Below, piece by piece: positions 43,307 through 52,616 of a DNA stretch of 64,000 bases; the stretch's first letter is position 1, and each line of letters begins with the position of its first letter. The notes below the pieces were generated by a model. It had not been told where the DNA came from and made no database searches. It saw only the letters and a list, made by a program, of their open reading frames with translations. The DNA comes from Bacillota bacterium (GTDB lineage: Bacteria > Bacillota > Clostridia > Lachnospirales > Lachnospiraceae): positions 434,001 through 498,000 of the forward strand of contig JAEVYY010000009.1 in NCBI GenBank assembly GCA_023392535.1. The letters run 5' to 3'. The translations under genes were made by a program, and so were the position numbers.

Positions 43307-43605
43307 ATATTATCCCTTCTTATGCCTAATCTTACAGTAAGTGCAAGTATCATCAAATTCCTAAAATCAAGGTTATTTGCAAAGATTTCTTTTCTTAGGA
43401 TTGTCTGTAATATAATGATCTGAAAAAAATAAGCGTTTATAGACATGATAATAGAAATGAAATAAAAAATCAGATATGTATTCGCAGAACAAAACAGGAC
43501 CAATCCCAAGAAAATCATCATGCAATTGCTATTTAAATGGTACTTTAGTATTATATATGATAAAACAGCTATTTTACTCTTCCTGTAATAATCCGACATA
43601 TCCAT
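43300..43605 (-). CDS. Small membrane protein coupled to LytTR regulator, possible AgrB-like C-terminal remnant
   Basis: 101 residues, not confidently recognised. Two hydrophobic segments (about 28-45 and 48-72) follow a short basic stretch YYRKSK, and a charged tail ends RLGIRRDNIC. The layout resembles the last third of AgrB-type peptide-processing membrane proteins, and the gene sits ahead of an AgrA-type regulator, so a degraded agr locus is one reading; the AgrB catalytic His/Cys region is absent. It begins 24 bases after the phosphopantetheinyl transferase stop with a poor ribosome site, so expression may depend on read-through. Confidence 0.45.
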   Translation of the reverse strand: MDMSDYYRKSKIAVLSYIILKYHLNSNCMMIFLGLVLFCSANTYLIFYFISIIMSINAYFFQIIILQTILRKEIFANNLDFRNLMILALTVRLGIRRDNIC

Positions 43606-43629
43606 GTAACAATCGGCTTCTATTTCTTC

Positions 43630-44283
43630 CTAAAGAACAACTCGAATAGGTTCTTCCACCAATTCTCTGTCCAGACTGCATACCGCTATTTGATAGTCCG
43701 CTATATTTGTATACCATCTGACCGGGATTACTATCCTATCTATTTCATCATATATAAATGCATCTTTCATATTGACCAGAAAGGAGTTCATCCTCTTACT
43801 CATACCTTCTCCCGTATATTTCATATAACTTTCTTTCGCAGTCCACAATTTGCAAAAAATTCTTGCTTGTTCCTCTTTTGATGCCCTCAAAATAGTCTCA
43901 TATTCTTCAGGCATAAAAAAACGTTTTGCAATCGCCAGCTCTGCTGTTTTTTCCTTCTGAATATCAATTCCCACGATTTCTTCAGAGACTGCACATGCCA
44001 CGAATTCACCCGAATGGGATAGATTAAAGTGAAATGATTCGTCGTTACTACAAACAGGCTTGCCATTATCACCAAATGAAATTTCTACCTTCTCCGTTGT
44101 TTTTCTATCAGAATTCCATGCGTATTGAAGCAATAAGCCTGCCGCAAGACTTCTCGCTTTATCCTTTTTCATTCTGCATGCTTCCATCTTTTTCTTGCGT
44201 TCTTGAGAAACTGATTTTTCTTTCAACTTAAAATAATCATCCACTAGTAGGCTATCAATGGATGCCACATATACTTTCACCAT
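43630..44283 (-). CDS. Sfp-type 4'-phosphopantetheinyl transferase
   Basis: Transfers phosphopantetheine from CoA to a serine of carrier proteins in lipid, polyketide or non-ribosomal peptide synthesis. 217 residues with FNLSHSGEFVACAVS, the magnesium motif VGIDIQKEKTA and KLWTAKESYMKYTGEGM. The ATG at 44283 has AGGAG 8 bases upstream. No polyketide or peptide synthetase lies in the window, so its partner may be the fatty-acid carrier protein or something distant. AcpS-type is excluded by the length. Confidence 0.92.
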   Translation of the reverse strand: MVKVYVASIDSLLVDDYFKLKEKSVSQERKKKMEACRMKKDKARSLAAGLLLQYAWNSDRKTTEKVEISFGDNGKPVCSNDESFHFNLSHSGEFVACAVSEEIVGIDIQKEKTAELAIAKRFFMPEEYETILRASKEEQARIFCKLWTAKESYMKYTGEGMSKRMNSFLVNMKDAFIYDEIDRIVIPVRWYTNIADYQIAVCSLDRELVEEPIRVVL

Positions 44284-44333
44284 ACTTGAATCTCCTGATA
44301 TGATATCTTTTAATGGTTTTGGTGGTTGTAATT

Positions 44334-44373
44334 GACAGCCGCTCTGCATGAATTCTTCTGCATAGCGGCTGTC
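44334..44373. terminator. Long hairpin between aspS and the Sfp-type gene
   Basis: A perfect 10-base stem GACAGCCGCT/AGCGGCTGTC (44334-44343 with 44364-44373) has an inner TGCA/TGCA extension. It follows the aspS stop by 6 bases. Neither side has a T run (plus: TTATTATTA; minus: AATTACAACC), so it may be an inefficient terminator or an mRNA 3'-end stabiliser. Confidence 0.5.
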
Positions 44374-44379
44374 TTATTA

Positions 44380-46170
44380 TTACCCTTTATTTTCATCCGG
44401 AACTATTTTTAAATGCAATTCTTCCAGCTGTATTTCGTCCACCACATTTGGTGCTTCTGACATAAGACAAGAGGCATCCTTGACCTTTGGAAATGCAATT
44501 ACATCACGAATACTATCTGCTCCAACCATAAGCATCACGAGTCTGTCTAGACCATATGCTAAACCAGCATGTGGTGGTACTCCATATTGAAAGGCTGTTA
44601 ATAAGAATCCAAATTTTTCTTCTGCATTTTCAACCTTCAAGACCTGCAACATTTTAGTCTGTATGTCATTTTGGTGGATTCTGACACTGCCTCCACCAAG
44701 CTCTGTACCATTTAGTACAATATCATATGCTTTTGCCCGAATCTTCCCTGGATCAGAATCAATATATTGCCAGTCTTCCTCCATTGGCATGGTAAAAGGA
44801 TGGTGCATAGCCATAAATCTGTTTTGTTCTTCACTCCACTCTAGAAGTGGAAATTCCGTTACCCATAAGAAATTATACTGATTCTTATCTAAAAGACCAA
44901 GTTTCTTAGCTATTTCAACACGTAATGCACCAAGAACATCCCATACCAATTTTGTCTTATCTGCAGCAAAAAGCAATAAATCTCCTGCTTTACCATTCAT
45001 TGCTGAAACGAGGATATCCAACTGCTCTTCGCTCATAAATTTAGAAAAAGAGCATTTTTTAGTTCCATCTGCCTGTATTGCGATGTAAGCAAGTCCCTTC
45101 GCTCCATATCCCCTCGCAAATTCTACCAAGGCATCTATTTTCTTTCGTGGCATTTCTCCTTGTCCTTCTGCATTAATACCTTTGACAGAACCCCCTATTT
45201 CTATAGCGTTTGTAAATACAGCAAATTCACAATCTTTCACAAGATCTGAAACATCTGTCAATTCCATACCAAATCGAGTATCCGGTTTATCAGAACCATA
45301 TCGGTTCATCGCATCAATCCATTTCATTCTCTGAATCGGTAATTTAACATCTACTTGTAATGTCTCCTTAAATATTTTCTTAATTAATTTTTCGTTGACT
45401 GCAATCACATCATCTACATCAACAAAAGACAGCTCCATATCAACTTGTGTAAATTCTGGCTGCCTGTCTGCCCGTAAATCCTCATCCCGGAAGCACTTTG
45501 CTATTTGAAAATATCTATCATACCCAGAACACATCAATAATTGTTTGAAAAGCTGTGGTGATTGTGGTAATGCATAAAATTCACCTGTATGAATACGACT
45601 TGGAACCAAATAATCCCTTGCCCCTTCTGGCGTACTTTTTTGTAATATTGGTGTCTCAATTTCAAGAAAACCTTCTTCTGTCATAAAAGAGCGAATGATT
45701 TGGGTTACTTTACTTCTCATGATCATATTTCTTTGAAGATCTGGCCGCCTAAGATCCAAACAACGATATTTTAGACGAAGCTCTTCCTTCGTTTTTGAGT
45801 TTTCCTCAATCTGGAATGGAGGCGTTTCTGCTTCCGATAGAACACGCAGGCTGTTGGCACGAATTTCTATCGTTCCAGTTGTAAGATTATCATTTGCAGC
45901 GCCTGACCTTTTCTCTACTTTTCCCACAACTGCAATTACAAATTCACTCCTTAACTTTTCAGCCTTTAAAAATCCTTCCGTATCAATATCGCTGCCTTCA
46001 AAAATAATCTGTAACAGACCACTTCTATCTCTTAAATCAACAAATATGATTCCACCCTTATTTCTCTGTTTCTGTACCCATCCCATTACGGTTACCGTCT
46101 CTCCAATATTACTGATTGACAGTTCCGTACATCTGTGTGTTCTTTTAAGTCCTTGCATTGACTCGGCCAT
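44380..46170 (-). CDS. aspS: Aspartyl-tRNA synthetase
   Basis: Class IIb synthetase charging tRNA-Asp (or Asp and Asn if non-discriminating). 596 residues: OB anticodon domain with VTVMGWVQKQRNKGG, catalytic domain with motif 2 FRDEDLRADRQPEFTQVDMEL, a GAD insert (about 290-420, bacterial type), and motif 3 GLAYGLDRLVMLM. The ATG at 46170 has AGGAGG 6 bases upstream; a longer in-frame form would overlap hisS. hisS-aspS order is conserved in Firmicutes. Confidence 0.97.
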   Translation of the reverse strand: MAESMQGLKRTHRCTELSISNIGETVTVMGWVQKQRNKGGIIFVDLRDRSGLLQIIFEGSDIDTEGFLKAEKLRSEFVIAVVGKVEKRSGAANDNLTTGTIEIRANSLRVLSEAETPPFQIEENSKTKEELRLKYRCLDLRRPDLQRNMIMRSKVTQIIRSFMTEEGFLEIETPILQKSTPEGARDYLVPSRIHTGEFYALPQSPQLFKQLLMCSGYDRYFQIAKCFRDEDLRADRQPEFTQVDMELSFVDVDDVIAVNEKLIKKIFKETLQVDVKLPIQRMKWIDAMNRYGSDKPDTRFGMELTDVSDLVKDCEFAVFTNAIEIGGSVKGINAEGQGEMPRKKIDALVEFARGYGAKGLAYIAIQADGTKKCSFSKFMSEEQLDILVSAMNGKAGDLLLFAADKTKLVWDVLGALRVEIAKKLGLLDKNQYNFLWVTEFPLLEWSEEQNRFMAMHHPFTMPMEEDWQYIDSDPGKIRAKAYDIVLNGTELGGGSVRIHQNDIQTKMLQVLKVENAEEKFGFLLTAFQYGVPPHAGLAYGLDRLVMLMVGADSIRDVIAFPKVKDASCLMSEAPNVVDEIQLEELHLKIVPDENKG

Positions 46171-46204
46171 CCTATACCTCCTAAATTTTCTATCTGTAAC
46201 ACTC

Positions 46205-47455
46205 CTAATTCTTAAAGAATTCTCTGAATTCCTCATATCCATCTATATTCAGTTGTTCTTTCTGAAATTTCTTATTCTTATTCATCCTAGCGATCAGAAT
46301 TTGCGTTCCCTGTTTTCTTAGCTCCTGTGCCTGTGTAATTACTTGGCATAGGACTTCCGTACTAAGTCCCTTTTCTACTAAGAAAGCTATTTTTTTTCTT
46401 TGCGTTGGAACTTTAAATCCATTTTCCAGTAAAAGAAGTACGATTCTTTCAAATCCAATCGAAAATCCGCAAGCTGGTATTTCATTGCCTGTAAATTTTC
46501 CTATCATTTTATCATATCGCCCTCCACCACCACAGCTTCCTCCAAACTCTGGTATGGCGATTTCAAATATCGTACCTGTATAATAAGACATCCCTCTTAC
46601 AAGTGTTGGATCAAATACGATCTCAAAATCAGTTGACTTTGTCGCTTTTATACTTGTAATAATCTCCTGCAAGTCTTCTTCCACTTCTTTTTCTAATACA
46701 CCCTCCAGCGTTGTTGCCAAATACGATATACCATCCTCGGAATCCTTTATCCCCTGGAAGAGTGCAAGGTATTTATCAATATTCTCTTTCGGAAAACCAT
46801 TTTCCAAAAGTTCATTTGCAACACCCTCCAGCCCAATCTTGTCCATCTTATCTAATGTAATGAAGACTGAGTCATAGCTTTCCTCCGAAAACCCGCTATA
46901 GGCTGCCATTGCTTTCAAAATTCTTCTTTCATTAATACGAATCTCAAAACCTTTGAAACCCAATTTCCCAAGTGTAGTTGTAGTCGCCAGAATCAATTCA
47001 ATTTCTGCTAAATTAGTTGGTTCGCCTAGAATGTCAATGTCGCACTGATAAAATTGACGATACCTCCCTCTTTGTGGTCTGTCTGCACGCCATACTGGCC
47101 CAATCTGAAGCGCTTTAAATGGATTTGGCAATTGTCCTGCATTATTTGCATAATAGCGGACAAGCGGTACCGTCAGATCATAGCGAAGTCCACCATCTAC
47201 TAGATCTGCCTCTGTCTCAGCGTGGTTCAAATTGAGTTTTTCACCTCTTTTTAAAATTTTAAAAATGAGTTTTTCATTATCTCCGCCTTGTTTACTGCTT
47301 AGGTTAGAAATATGTTCCACACATGGTGTCTCAATAGAAGTAAATCCAAATTGTGCATATGTTTCCTTTATTACACTGATTACATAATCTCTGATTTGCA
47401 TCTCTGTAGGCAAAATATCTTTCATTCCTGTAACAGGTTTCTTACTCAAAGCCAT
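46205..47455 (-). CDS. hisS: Histidyl-tRNA synthetase
   Basis: Class II synthetase charging tRNA-His. 416 residues: motif 1 region GMKDILPTE, motif 2 QIGPVWRADRPQRGRYRQFYQCDIDILG, histidine-specific loops LVRGMSYYTGTIFEI and GGGGRYD, and motif 3 CGFSIGFERI; carboxy anticodon-binding domain. ATG follows AAAGGAG. No T-box lies upstream; the gap to hemZ is 85 bases. Confidence 0.97.
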   Translation of the reverse strand: MALSKKPVTGMKDILPTEMQIRDYVISVIKETYAQFGFTSIETPCVEHISNLSSKQGGDNEKLIFKILKRGEKLNLNHAETEADLVDGGLRYDLTVPLVRYYANNAGQLPNPFKALQIGPVWRADRPQRGRYRQFYQCDIDILGEPTNLAEIELILATTTTLGKLGFKGFEIRINERRILKAMAAYSGFSEESYDSVFITLDKMDKIGLEGVANELLENGFPKENIDKYLALFQGIKDSEDGISYLATTLEGVLEKEVEEDLQEIITSIKATKSTDFEIVFDPTLVRGMSYYTGTIFEIAIPEFGGSCGGGGRYDKMIGKFTGNEIPACGFSIGFERIVLLLLENGFKVPTQRKKIAFLVEKGLSTEVLCQVITQAQELRKQGTQILIARMNKNKKFQKEQLNIDGYEEFREFFKN

Positions 47456-47540
47456 GATGGGTCTCCTTTATCCTAAAAAGTTCTTTTTCATTTTCTATCT
47501 GTACAATATTACACTTTTTCAATTATTTTCTCAACTATAA

Positions 47541-48989
47541 TTATTGTAATGCAAATAATTTTCTCTTACGTTCTATCATTTCATCAATTCTTTCAATATA
47601 TAGTCCTACATCTTTTACATTATCTGTTCTCTCTATTCTTCCGTCTTTAAATACTACTTTTGAAATACTGCCTGCCCCCAGTGCAACTATGGACTGCTTT
47701 TCTTCCATGATCAAAATATTATAGATCCCAAATTTCTCTGGTCTCGCATACCCGACATTTTCGAAATTACCCGCCATATTTTTTTGCCTATACAAATAGT
47801 ATGGCTGCATTCCCATCTCATTTGCGCCTTTTGCCGCAATTTCCATCGTACTATCTGTATTTTTAAGTGCTAAAATTCCATTCTTCTGAATCCACTCATA
47901 TAATTTAGAACCTCTTTTTATAGCAAGCGAATGTACTGTAAGGCTGTCTGGACTTAATTCTTTTACGGCCATGATTGTATTCGCAATATCATTTTCATCT
48001 TCTCCGGGCAATCCCAGTATAAGGTCCATATTTATGTTCGTAAAGCCTTCTTCTCTAGCTATATGAAAGGCTTCTATCACTTGTGAAACGGAGTGTTGCC
48101 TGCCAATCATTTTTAACGTATCCTCTTTCATCGTCTGAGGATTCACAGATATTCTGGTAACACCATTTGCTTTGAGAACCTTCAACTTATCTCTTGAAAT
48201 ACTATCAGCACGTCCTGCTTCCACCGTATATTCCTTGACTTCTTTACAATCAAAACTACGATGAATGACACCTAGCAACCGTTCCAGCTGTTCCGCCTCC
48301 AGCGTAGTTGGAGTGCCGCCTCCAATATAGATACTATCTAATATTTTGCTTTTATAAGCTTTGGCTACGAATTCGATCTCTTTTTCAAGTGCATCCAGAT
48401 ATTCATCCACACGCGCTTTCCATGCGCATATAGGATAAGAGGTAAAAGAACAATATAAGCAGGTGGTCGGGCAGAATGGTATCCCAATATAAAGGCTATA
48501 CCCATCTTTGTAATGAATTTTAGATAATAATTCTTGTTCTCGCTTCGCAATGCCCAGACTTAATAACCCCTTATTGTCACTTATAAAATACGTATCTTTC
48601 ATATACTTAAGAATTTCACTATCCATTTTACCGTCTTCCAGTAATGCCATTGGAATTTTTGTTGGTCGTATACCCGTTAATGTCCCCCAAGGAAGCTGCT
48701 TGCCAGTAAACTCTGATAACACTTGGTACAATAACTGTTTCAGTTGATTCTTTACTACTGTCCTATCTTCTGGTTGTTCCAAAAGGATCGTATAAACATG
48801 TGCTTTTTCTTGTAAAGATACTGAAATCTGCTTATCCTCAATGGCTATTTCCATGAATATATCCGCAGACGTAAAGGAAGATGATTCTTTTAAAAGAACC
48901 ACCTTTATTTCTTCTTCCGGGTAAAATGCTTTTACCAATGAATGGATATCATATTCATATTGAGGCTTACTGATTTTTATTATAAGCAT
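47541..48989 (-). CDS. hemZ: HemZ-type oxygen-independent coproporphyrinogen III dehydrogenase
   Basis: Radical-SAM enzyme of the HemN/HemZ family, decarboxylating coproporphyrinogen III or a related substrate. 482 residues: amino extension (about 1-160), then the iron-sulfur triad CPTTCLYC (C173, C177, C180), GGGTPTTLEA, NPQTM and NMDLILGLPGE. The long amino extension distinguishes HemZ from HemN. Next to hisS in the relA-aspS cluster, as in other Clostridia. Whether this anaerobe makes haem is unclear, and no other hem gene is in the window. Confidence 0.9.
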   Translation of the reverse strand: MLIIKISKPQYEYDIHSLVKAFYPEEEIKVVLLKESSSFTSADIFMEIAIEDKQISVSLQEKAHVYTILLEQPEDRTVVKNQLKQLLYQVLSEFTGKQLPWGTLTGIRPTKIPMALLEDGKMDSEILKYMKDTYFISDNKGLLSLGIAKREQELLSKIHYKDGYSLYIGIPFCPTTCLYCSFTSYPICAWKARVDEYLDALEKEIEFVAKAYKSKILDSIYIGGGTPTTLEAEQLERLLGVIHRSFDCKEVKEYTVEAGRADSISRDKLKVLKANGVTRISVNPQTMKEDTLKMIGRQHSVSQVIEAFHIAREEGFTNINMDLILGLPGEDENDIANTIMAVKELSPDSLTVHSLAIKRGSKLYEWIQKNGILALKNTDSTMEIAAKGANEMGMQPYYLYRQKNMAGNFENVGYARPEKFGIYNILIMEEKQSIVALGAGSISKVVFKDGRIERTDNVKDVGLYIERIDEMIERKRKLFALQ

Positions 48990-49021
48990 TGCTTATCTCC
49001 TAACTTTTCCTTATATGATAC

Positions 49022-49654
49022 CTATTGGCAATACGGATTATAATGCAGCTCATGACCTATGGTAGTCTGCTCACCATGCCCTGGATATACCTTTACATCT
49101 TCTGGTAATGTAAACAATTTCTCTTTGATCGAATGCACTAATGCTGCTCCACTACCAGTTGCAAGATCCGTTCGCCCTACAGATTCCTGAAATAACGTAT
49201 CCCCACTTAGTAATACTTTATCTAATTCAAAATAGTAACAACAACTCCCTTGTGTATGTCCTGGAGTAGCAAGGATCTTACAGGTCATATCCTGAATTGT
49301 AAGTATTTCTCCATCTTTAAGATAATGGTCTGCATTGACCGTATATGGCCGTCCCACCTGTTCTGATATATTTAAGGAAGCACTTTCCAATACCTCTTTT
49401 TCACCGATATATGCATAGATATCTGCACCTGTGTGCTCTCTCATTTCTTTCGTTCCCCATATATGATCAAAGTGCCCATGAGTCAAAAATATAGCTGCAA
49501 TTTTAAGACCTTTTTCTTCTAGTTTGGTAGCAATCTGCACTCCATGATCTGCTGGATCAATACAGATAACTTCTGAGGTACCCTCCCGATAAATAAAATA
49601 GCAATTTGTTTGTACACTACCAATTACCATTCTTCCTACTTTTAATTCTGCCAC
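49022..49654 (-). CDS. Metallo-beta-lactamase-fold hydrolase (glyoxalase II-like, YqgX type)
   Basis: 210-residue zinc hydrolase with the metal motif THGHFDHIWG (HxHxDH, about 58-65), TPGHTQGSCCYY, SGDTLF and the late YPGHGEQTTIG. Similar to YqgX and short glyoxalase-II-like proteins; substrate is not known, but a hydroxyacyl thioester is likely. GTG start after GGCGGGG. It lies between relA and hemZ; gloA (glyoxalase I-like) is in the same gene run, so a shared methylglyoxal role is possible but unproven. Confidence 0.88.
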   Translation of the reverse strand: MAELKVGRMVIGSVQTNCYFIYREGTSEVICIDPADHGVQIATKLEEKGLKIAAIFLTHGHFDHIWGTKEMREHTGADIYAYIGEKEVLESASLNISEQVGRPYTVNADHYLKDGEILTIQDMTCKILATPGHTQGSCCYYFELDKVLLSGDTLFQESVGRTDLATGSGAALVHSIKEKLFTLPEDVKVYPGHGEQTTIGHELHYNPYCQ

Positions 49655-49681
49655 TACATACCCCGCCTTCCGACTCGTTTT

Positions 49682-52003
49682 TTAGCCTGTTGTTCTTTCT
49701 ATATCAATAATGCTATCAATCCCCTGAATTCTCTCAATGACTCTGTTCAATTCTTCACGGCATCCAATTTCAAAGGAAATTGCCATTGTGGCAACACCTT
49801 GTTTATTCGTTCTTGTATTCATTGCCAGTATATCAATATTCTTTTCAGCAAGCACACGAGATATATCCGCAAGCAGACCATTTCTATTATTTGCAAATAC
49901 TTTAATCTCAGCAAGATATTTTTCCCCACTCACTGTATTATCTACCGCTTGCCATTCTGCGTCTATCAGACGAGCTCTGTCCATTTCAGGCAAATTAATG
50001 ACATTAATGCAATCCGTCCTATGAATGGAAACACCTCGACCCCGAGTCACGAACCCAACGATCTCATCACCAGGGACAGGGCTACAGCATTTTGAAAATC
50101 GTACCGCAATATCATGAATTCCTTTTACCACTATTCCACTTTTCGATCTACGCGATTGCATTGCTCTTGCTTGCGCGTTTTCCACAACCTCTTCCAGTAT
50201 CTGTGAATCTGTAATCATTTTTTTATGATCGCGGTCATACATCTCCTGCATTTTATTAATGATCTGGCCTTCTTTCAGGCCACCATGACCAACAGCAGCG
50301 AGTACTGCATCCCAATCACGAAATCCATACTTCTTCATTACATTATCCATATAAACAGGCTTCATGATATCGCTGGTACTGATCGCTTTTGATTTACAAT
50401 AGGCAAGGATTAGTTCCTTTCCTTTAACGATATTGTCATCCTTTAACTCATTTTTAAACCACTGGTTAATTTTACTCTTTGCCTGAGTACTCTTAACAAT
50501 ATTCAGCCAATCACGACTAGGACCTTTTGAGTTCTGAGAGGTAATAACTTCGATCCGATCTCCATTTTTTATCTCATAATCAATCGTGACCAGTTTTCCA
50601 TTTACTCTGGAACCAATCATTTTATTGCCGACCGCGCTATGAATACTATATGCAAAATCAATGGGAGTAGAACCTGCCGGAAGATTTTTAACATCTCCGG
50701 TCGGTGTGAAGCAATATACATTATCAGAGAACAGATCCAAATCACTTTTAAGCAAATTCATAAATTCTTTGTTATCTGACATGTCTTTCTGCCATTCCAA
50801 AATTTGCCTTAACCAGACTAGTTTTTCTTCTTCCTGTGCCTCTACTTTTTTACCATCAGAAGCTTCTTTATATTTCCAGTGAGCTGCAATACCATACTCG
50901 GCAGTTTTATGCATATCAAAAGTACGAATCTGAATCTCAAAAGGCTGTCCCGTAGAACCGATTAATGTTGTATGGAGAGACTGATACATATTCGCCTTTG
51001 GCATAGCAATATAATCCTTAAATCTTCCTGGTATAGGCTTATACAATTCATGAATCACTCCGAGAGCCGCATAACAATCTTTTACAGAGTCCACAATGAT
51101 ACGTACCGCAAATAAATCATAAATCTGATCAATCGTCTTATCCTGATTCTTCATTTTTTTATAAATACTAAAAAAATGCTTGACGCGTCCGTCTATCTGC
51201 GCTTTGATGCCCGCATTTGTTATATGTTCCCGAACTTCATCCACGATCGTTTGAACATATCTTTCCCGAACACCTTTGCGTACATTGATTTTATCTGCCA
51301 AATCATAATAAACTTCAGGCTCCAGATATTTAAGGGATAAATCATCCAACTCCACCTTTATCTTAGAGATACCCAGACGCTGCGCAATTGGAGAATAAAT
51401 ATCCAATGTCTCTCTTGCGATTCTTTGCTGTTTATCAGGAGGCATATGCTTTAGCGTCCTCATATTATGCAACCGGTCAGCAAGTTTAATCATTATCACC
51501 CGGATATCCTTTGCCATGGCCAGAAACATTTTTCTAAGGTTTTCTGCCTGGATTTCCAATTTATCACCAGATTTGTCTCCTGTATACTGCAATTGCTGCA
51601 ATTTGGTAACACCATCTACGAGCAAAGCCACATCTGGACTGAAATTTTCCTTTATTTCATCATCTGTTAAAATAGTATCCTCTACGACATCGTGAAGAAG
51701 TCCTGCTACTATAGTCTCCTTGTCAAGTTCCAGATCCGCTAGTATAATTGCGACACATAGGGGATGTATAATATAAGGTTCTCCTGACTTTCTGACTTGG
51801 TCCTTATGCGCATGATATGCCACATAATAAGCTTTTTCAATTAATGAAATATCATCTGATGGATGATATTTTTGGACACGTTTAATTAAATCCTGATATA
51901 ATTCCTCAGGACTTAAAAATTCTTTCATGGCCTCTATTCTTCCATCATCAATTATAACACTTCTACCATTTTCATGTGAATTTGTCTTTATTTCATCTGT
52001 CAT
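49682..52003 (-). CDS. relA: Bifunctional (p)ppGpp synthetase/hydrolase RelA/SpoT (Rel)
   Basis: Makes and degrades the alarmones ppGpp and pppGpp in amino-acid starvation. 773 residues: HD hydrolase domain with GLLHDVVEDT (about 84-93) and IKLADRLHNMRTLKHM, synthetase domain with RFKDYIAMPKANMYQSLHTTL and EIQIRTFDMHKTAEYGIAAHW, TGS domain (FTPTGDVKNLPAGSTPIDFAY), zinc/RIS region with CCSPVPGDEIVGF, and a carboxy ACT domain. Hydrolase motifs are intact, so bifunctional. ATG at 52003 has a GGTGAT site; a GTG 9 bases upstream is possible. apt-relA order matches Bacillus. Confidence 0.97.
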   Translation of the reverse strand: MTDEIKTNSHENGRSVIIDDGRIEAMKEFLSPEELYQDLIKRVQKYHPSDDISLIEKAYYVAYHAHKDQVRKSGEPYIIHPLCVAIILADLELDKETIVAGLLHDVVEDTILTDDEIKENFSPDVALLVDGVTKLQQLQYTGDKSGDKLEIQAENLRKMFLAMAKDIRVIMIKLADRLHNMRTLKHMPPDKQQRIARETLDIYSPIAQRLGISKIKVELDDLSLKYLEPEVYYDLADKINVRKGVRERYVQTIVDEVREHITNAGIKAQIDGRVKHFFSIYKKMKNQDKTIDQIYDLFAVRIIVDSVKDCYAALGVIHELYKPIPGRFKDYIAMPKANMYQSLHTTLIGSTGQPFEIQIRTFDMHKTAEYGIAAHWKYKEASDGKKVEAQEEEKLVWLRQILEWQKDMSDNKEFMNLLKSDLDLFSDNVYCFTPTGDVKNLPAGSTPIDFAYSIHSAVGNKMIGSRVNGKLVTIDYEIKNGDRIEVITSQNSKGPSRDWLNIVKSTQAKSKINQWFKNELKDDNIVKGKELILAYCKSKAISTSDIMKPVYMDNVMKKYGFRDWDAVLAAVGHGGLKEGQIINKMQEMYDRDHKKMITDSQILEEVVENAQARAMQSRRSKSGIVVKGIHDIAVRFSKCCSPVPGDEIVGFVTRGRGVSIHRTDCINVINLPEMDRARLIDAEWQAVDNTVSGEKYLAEIKVFANNRNGLLADISRVLAEKNIDILAMNTRTNKQGVATMAISFEIGCREELNRVIERIQGIDSIIDIERTTG

Positions 52004-52057
52004 AAGAATCACCGTTTAACTTATTATAGTCTAACCATACAACACTTACAGAAAGAT

Positions 52058-52582
52058 TTATTTACCCGGATAGCAGATGGCAGATTCCAAACGATATTTT
52101 GAAAGTTTTTCTCTACCCTTCAATCCCGCTAACTCCATTAAAACAACAATGCCCACAACTTCTCCTCCCAAAGATTCAATCAATTGAATCATTGCTTCTG
52201 TTGTTCCGCCTGTTGCAATTAAATCATCGACAATTAGTATTTTTTGTCCCGGCTTAATAGAATCTTTATGCATTTCTATGGTTGCAGTACCATACTCCAA
52301 ATCATATTCTTTCTCCACTGTCTGACAAGGAAGTTTTCCTTTCTTACGGATCAATACAAAAGGTTTTCTTGTATTATATGCAATTGGGGTACCAAAAATA
52401 AAACCTCTCGATTCTGGTCCTACCACGACATCAAACTCAATATCTTTTACCAGTTCCTGCATAGTATCAACCGCAAGATGCAATCCTTCTGCATCCTGCA
52501 GAACACTGGTAACATCTCTGAAAACAATTCCTTTTTCCGGAAAATCCGGTATACTTCTAACATACTCTTCTAATTTCTTCAT
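52058..52582 (-). CDS. apt: Adenine phosphoribosyltransferase
   Basis: Salvages adenine to AMP using PRPP. 174 residues with IPDFPEKGIVFRDVT, GPESRGFIFGTPIAY and the PRPP loop LIVDDLIATGGTTEAM. ATG at 52582 follows GGAGAAATAATT. 54 bases upstream of relA. Confidence 0.97.
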   Translation of the reverse strand: MKKLEEYVRSIPDFPEKGIVFRDVTSVLQDAEGLHLAVDTMQELVKDIEFDVVVGPESRGFIFGTPIAYNTRKPFVLIRKKGKLPCQTVEKEYDLEYGTATIEMHKDSIKPGQKILIVDDLIATGGTTEAMIQLIESLGGEVVGIVVLMELAGLKGREKLSKYRLESAICYPGK

Positions 52583-52616
52583 AATTATTTCTCCGATCAT
52601 TATTTATATATTTGTA

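Noticed and set aside
47456..47540. Possible T-box ahead of hisS
   Set aside because: The 85-base gap to hemZ has no GGGTGG-type T-box and no room for stem I.
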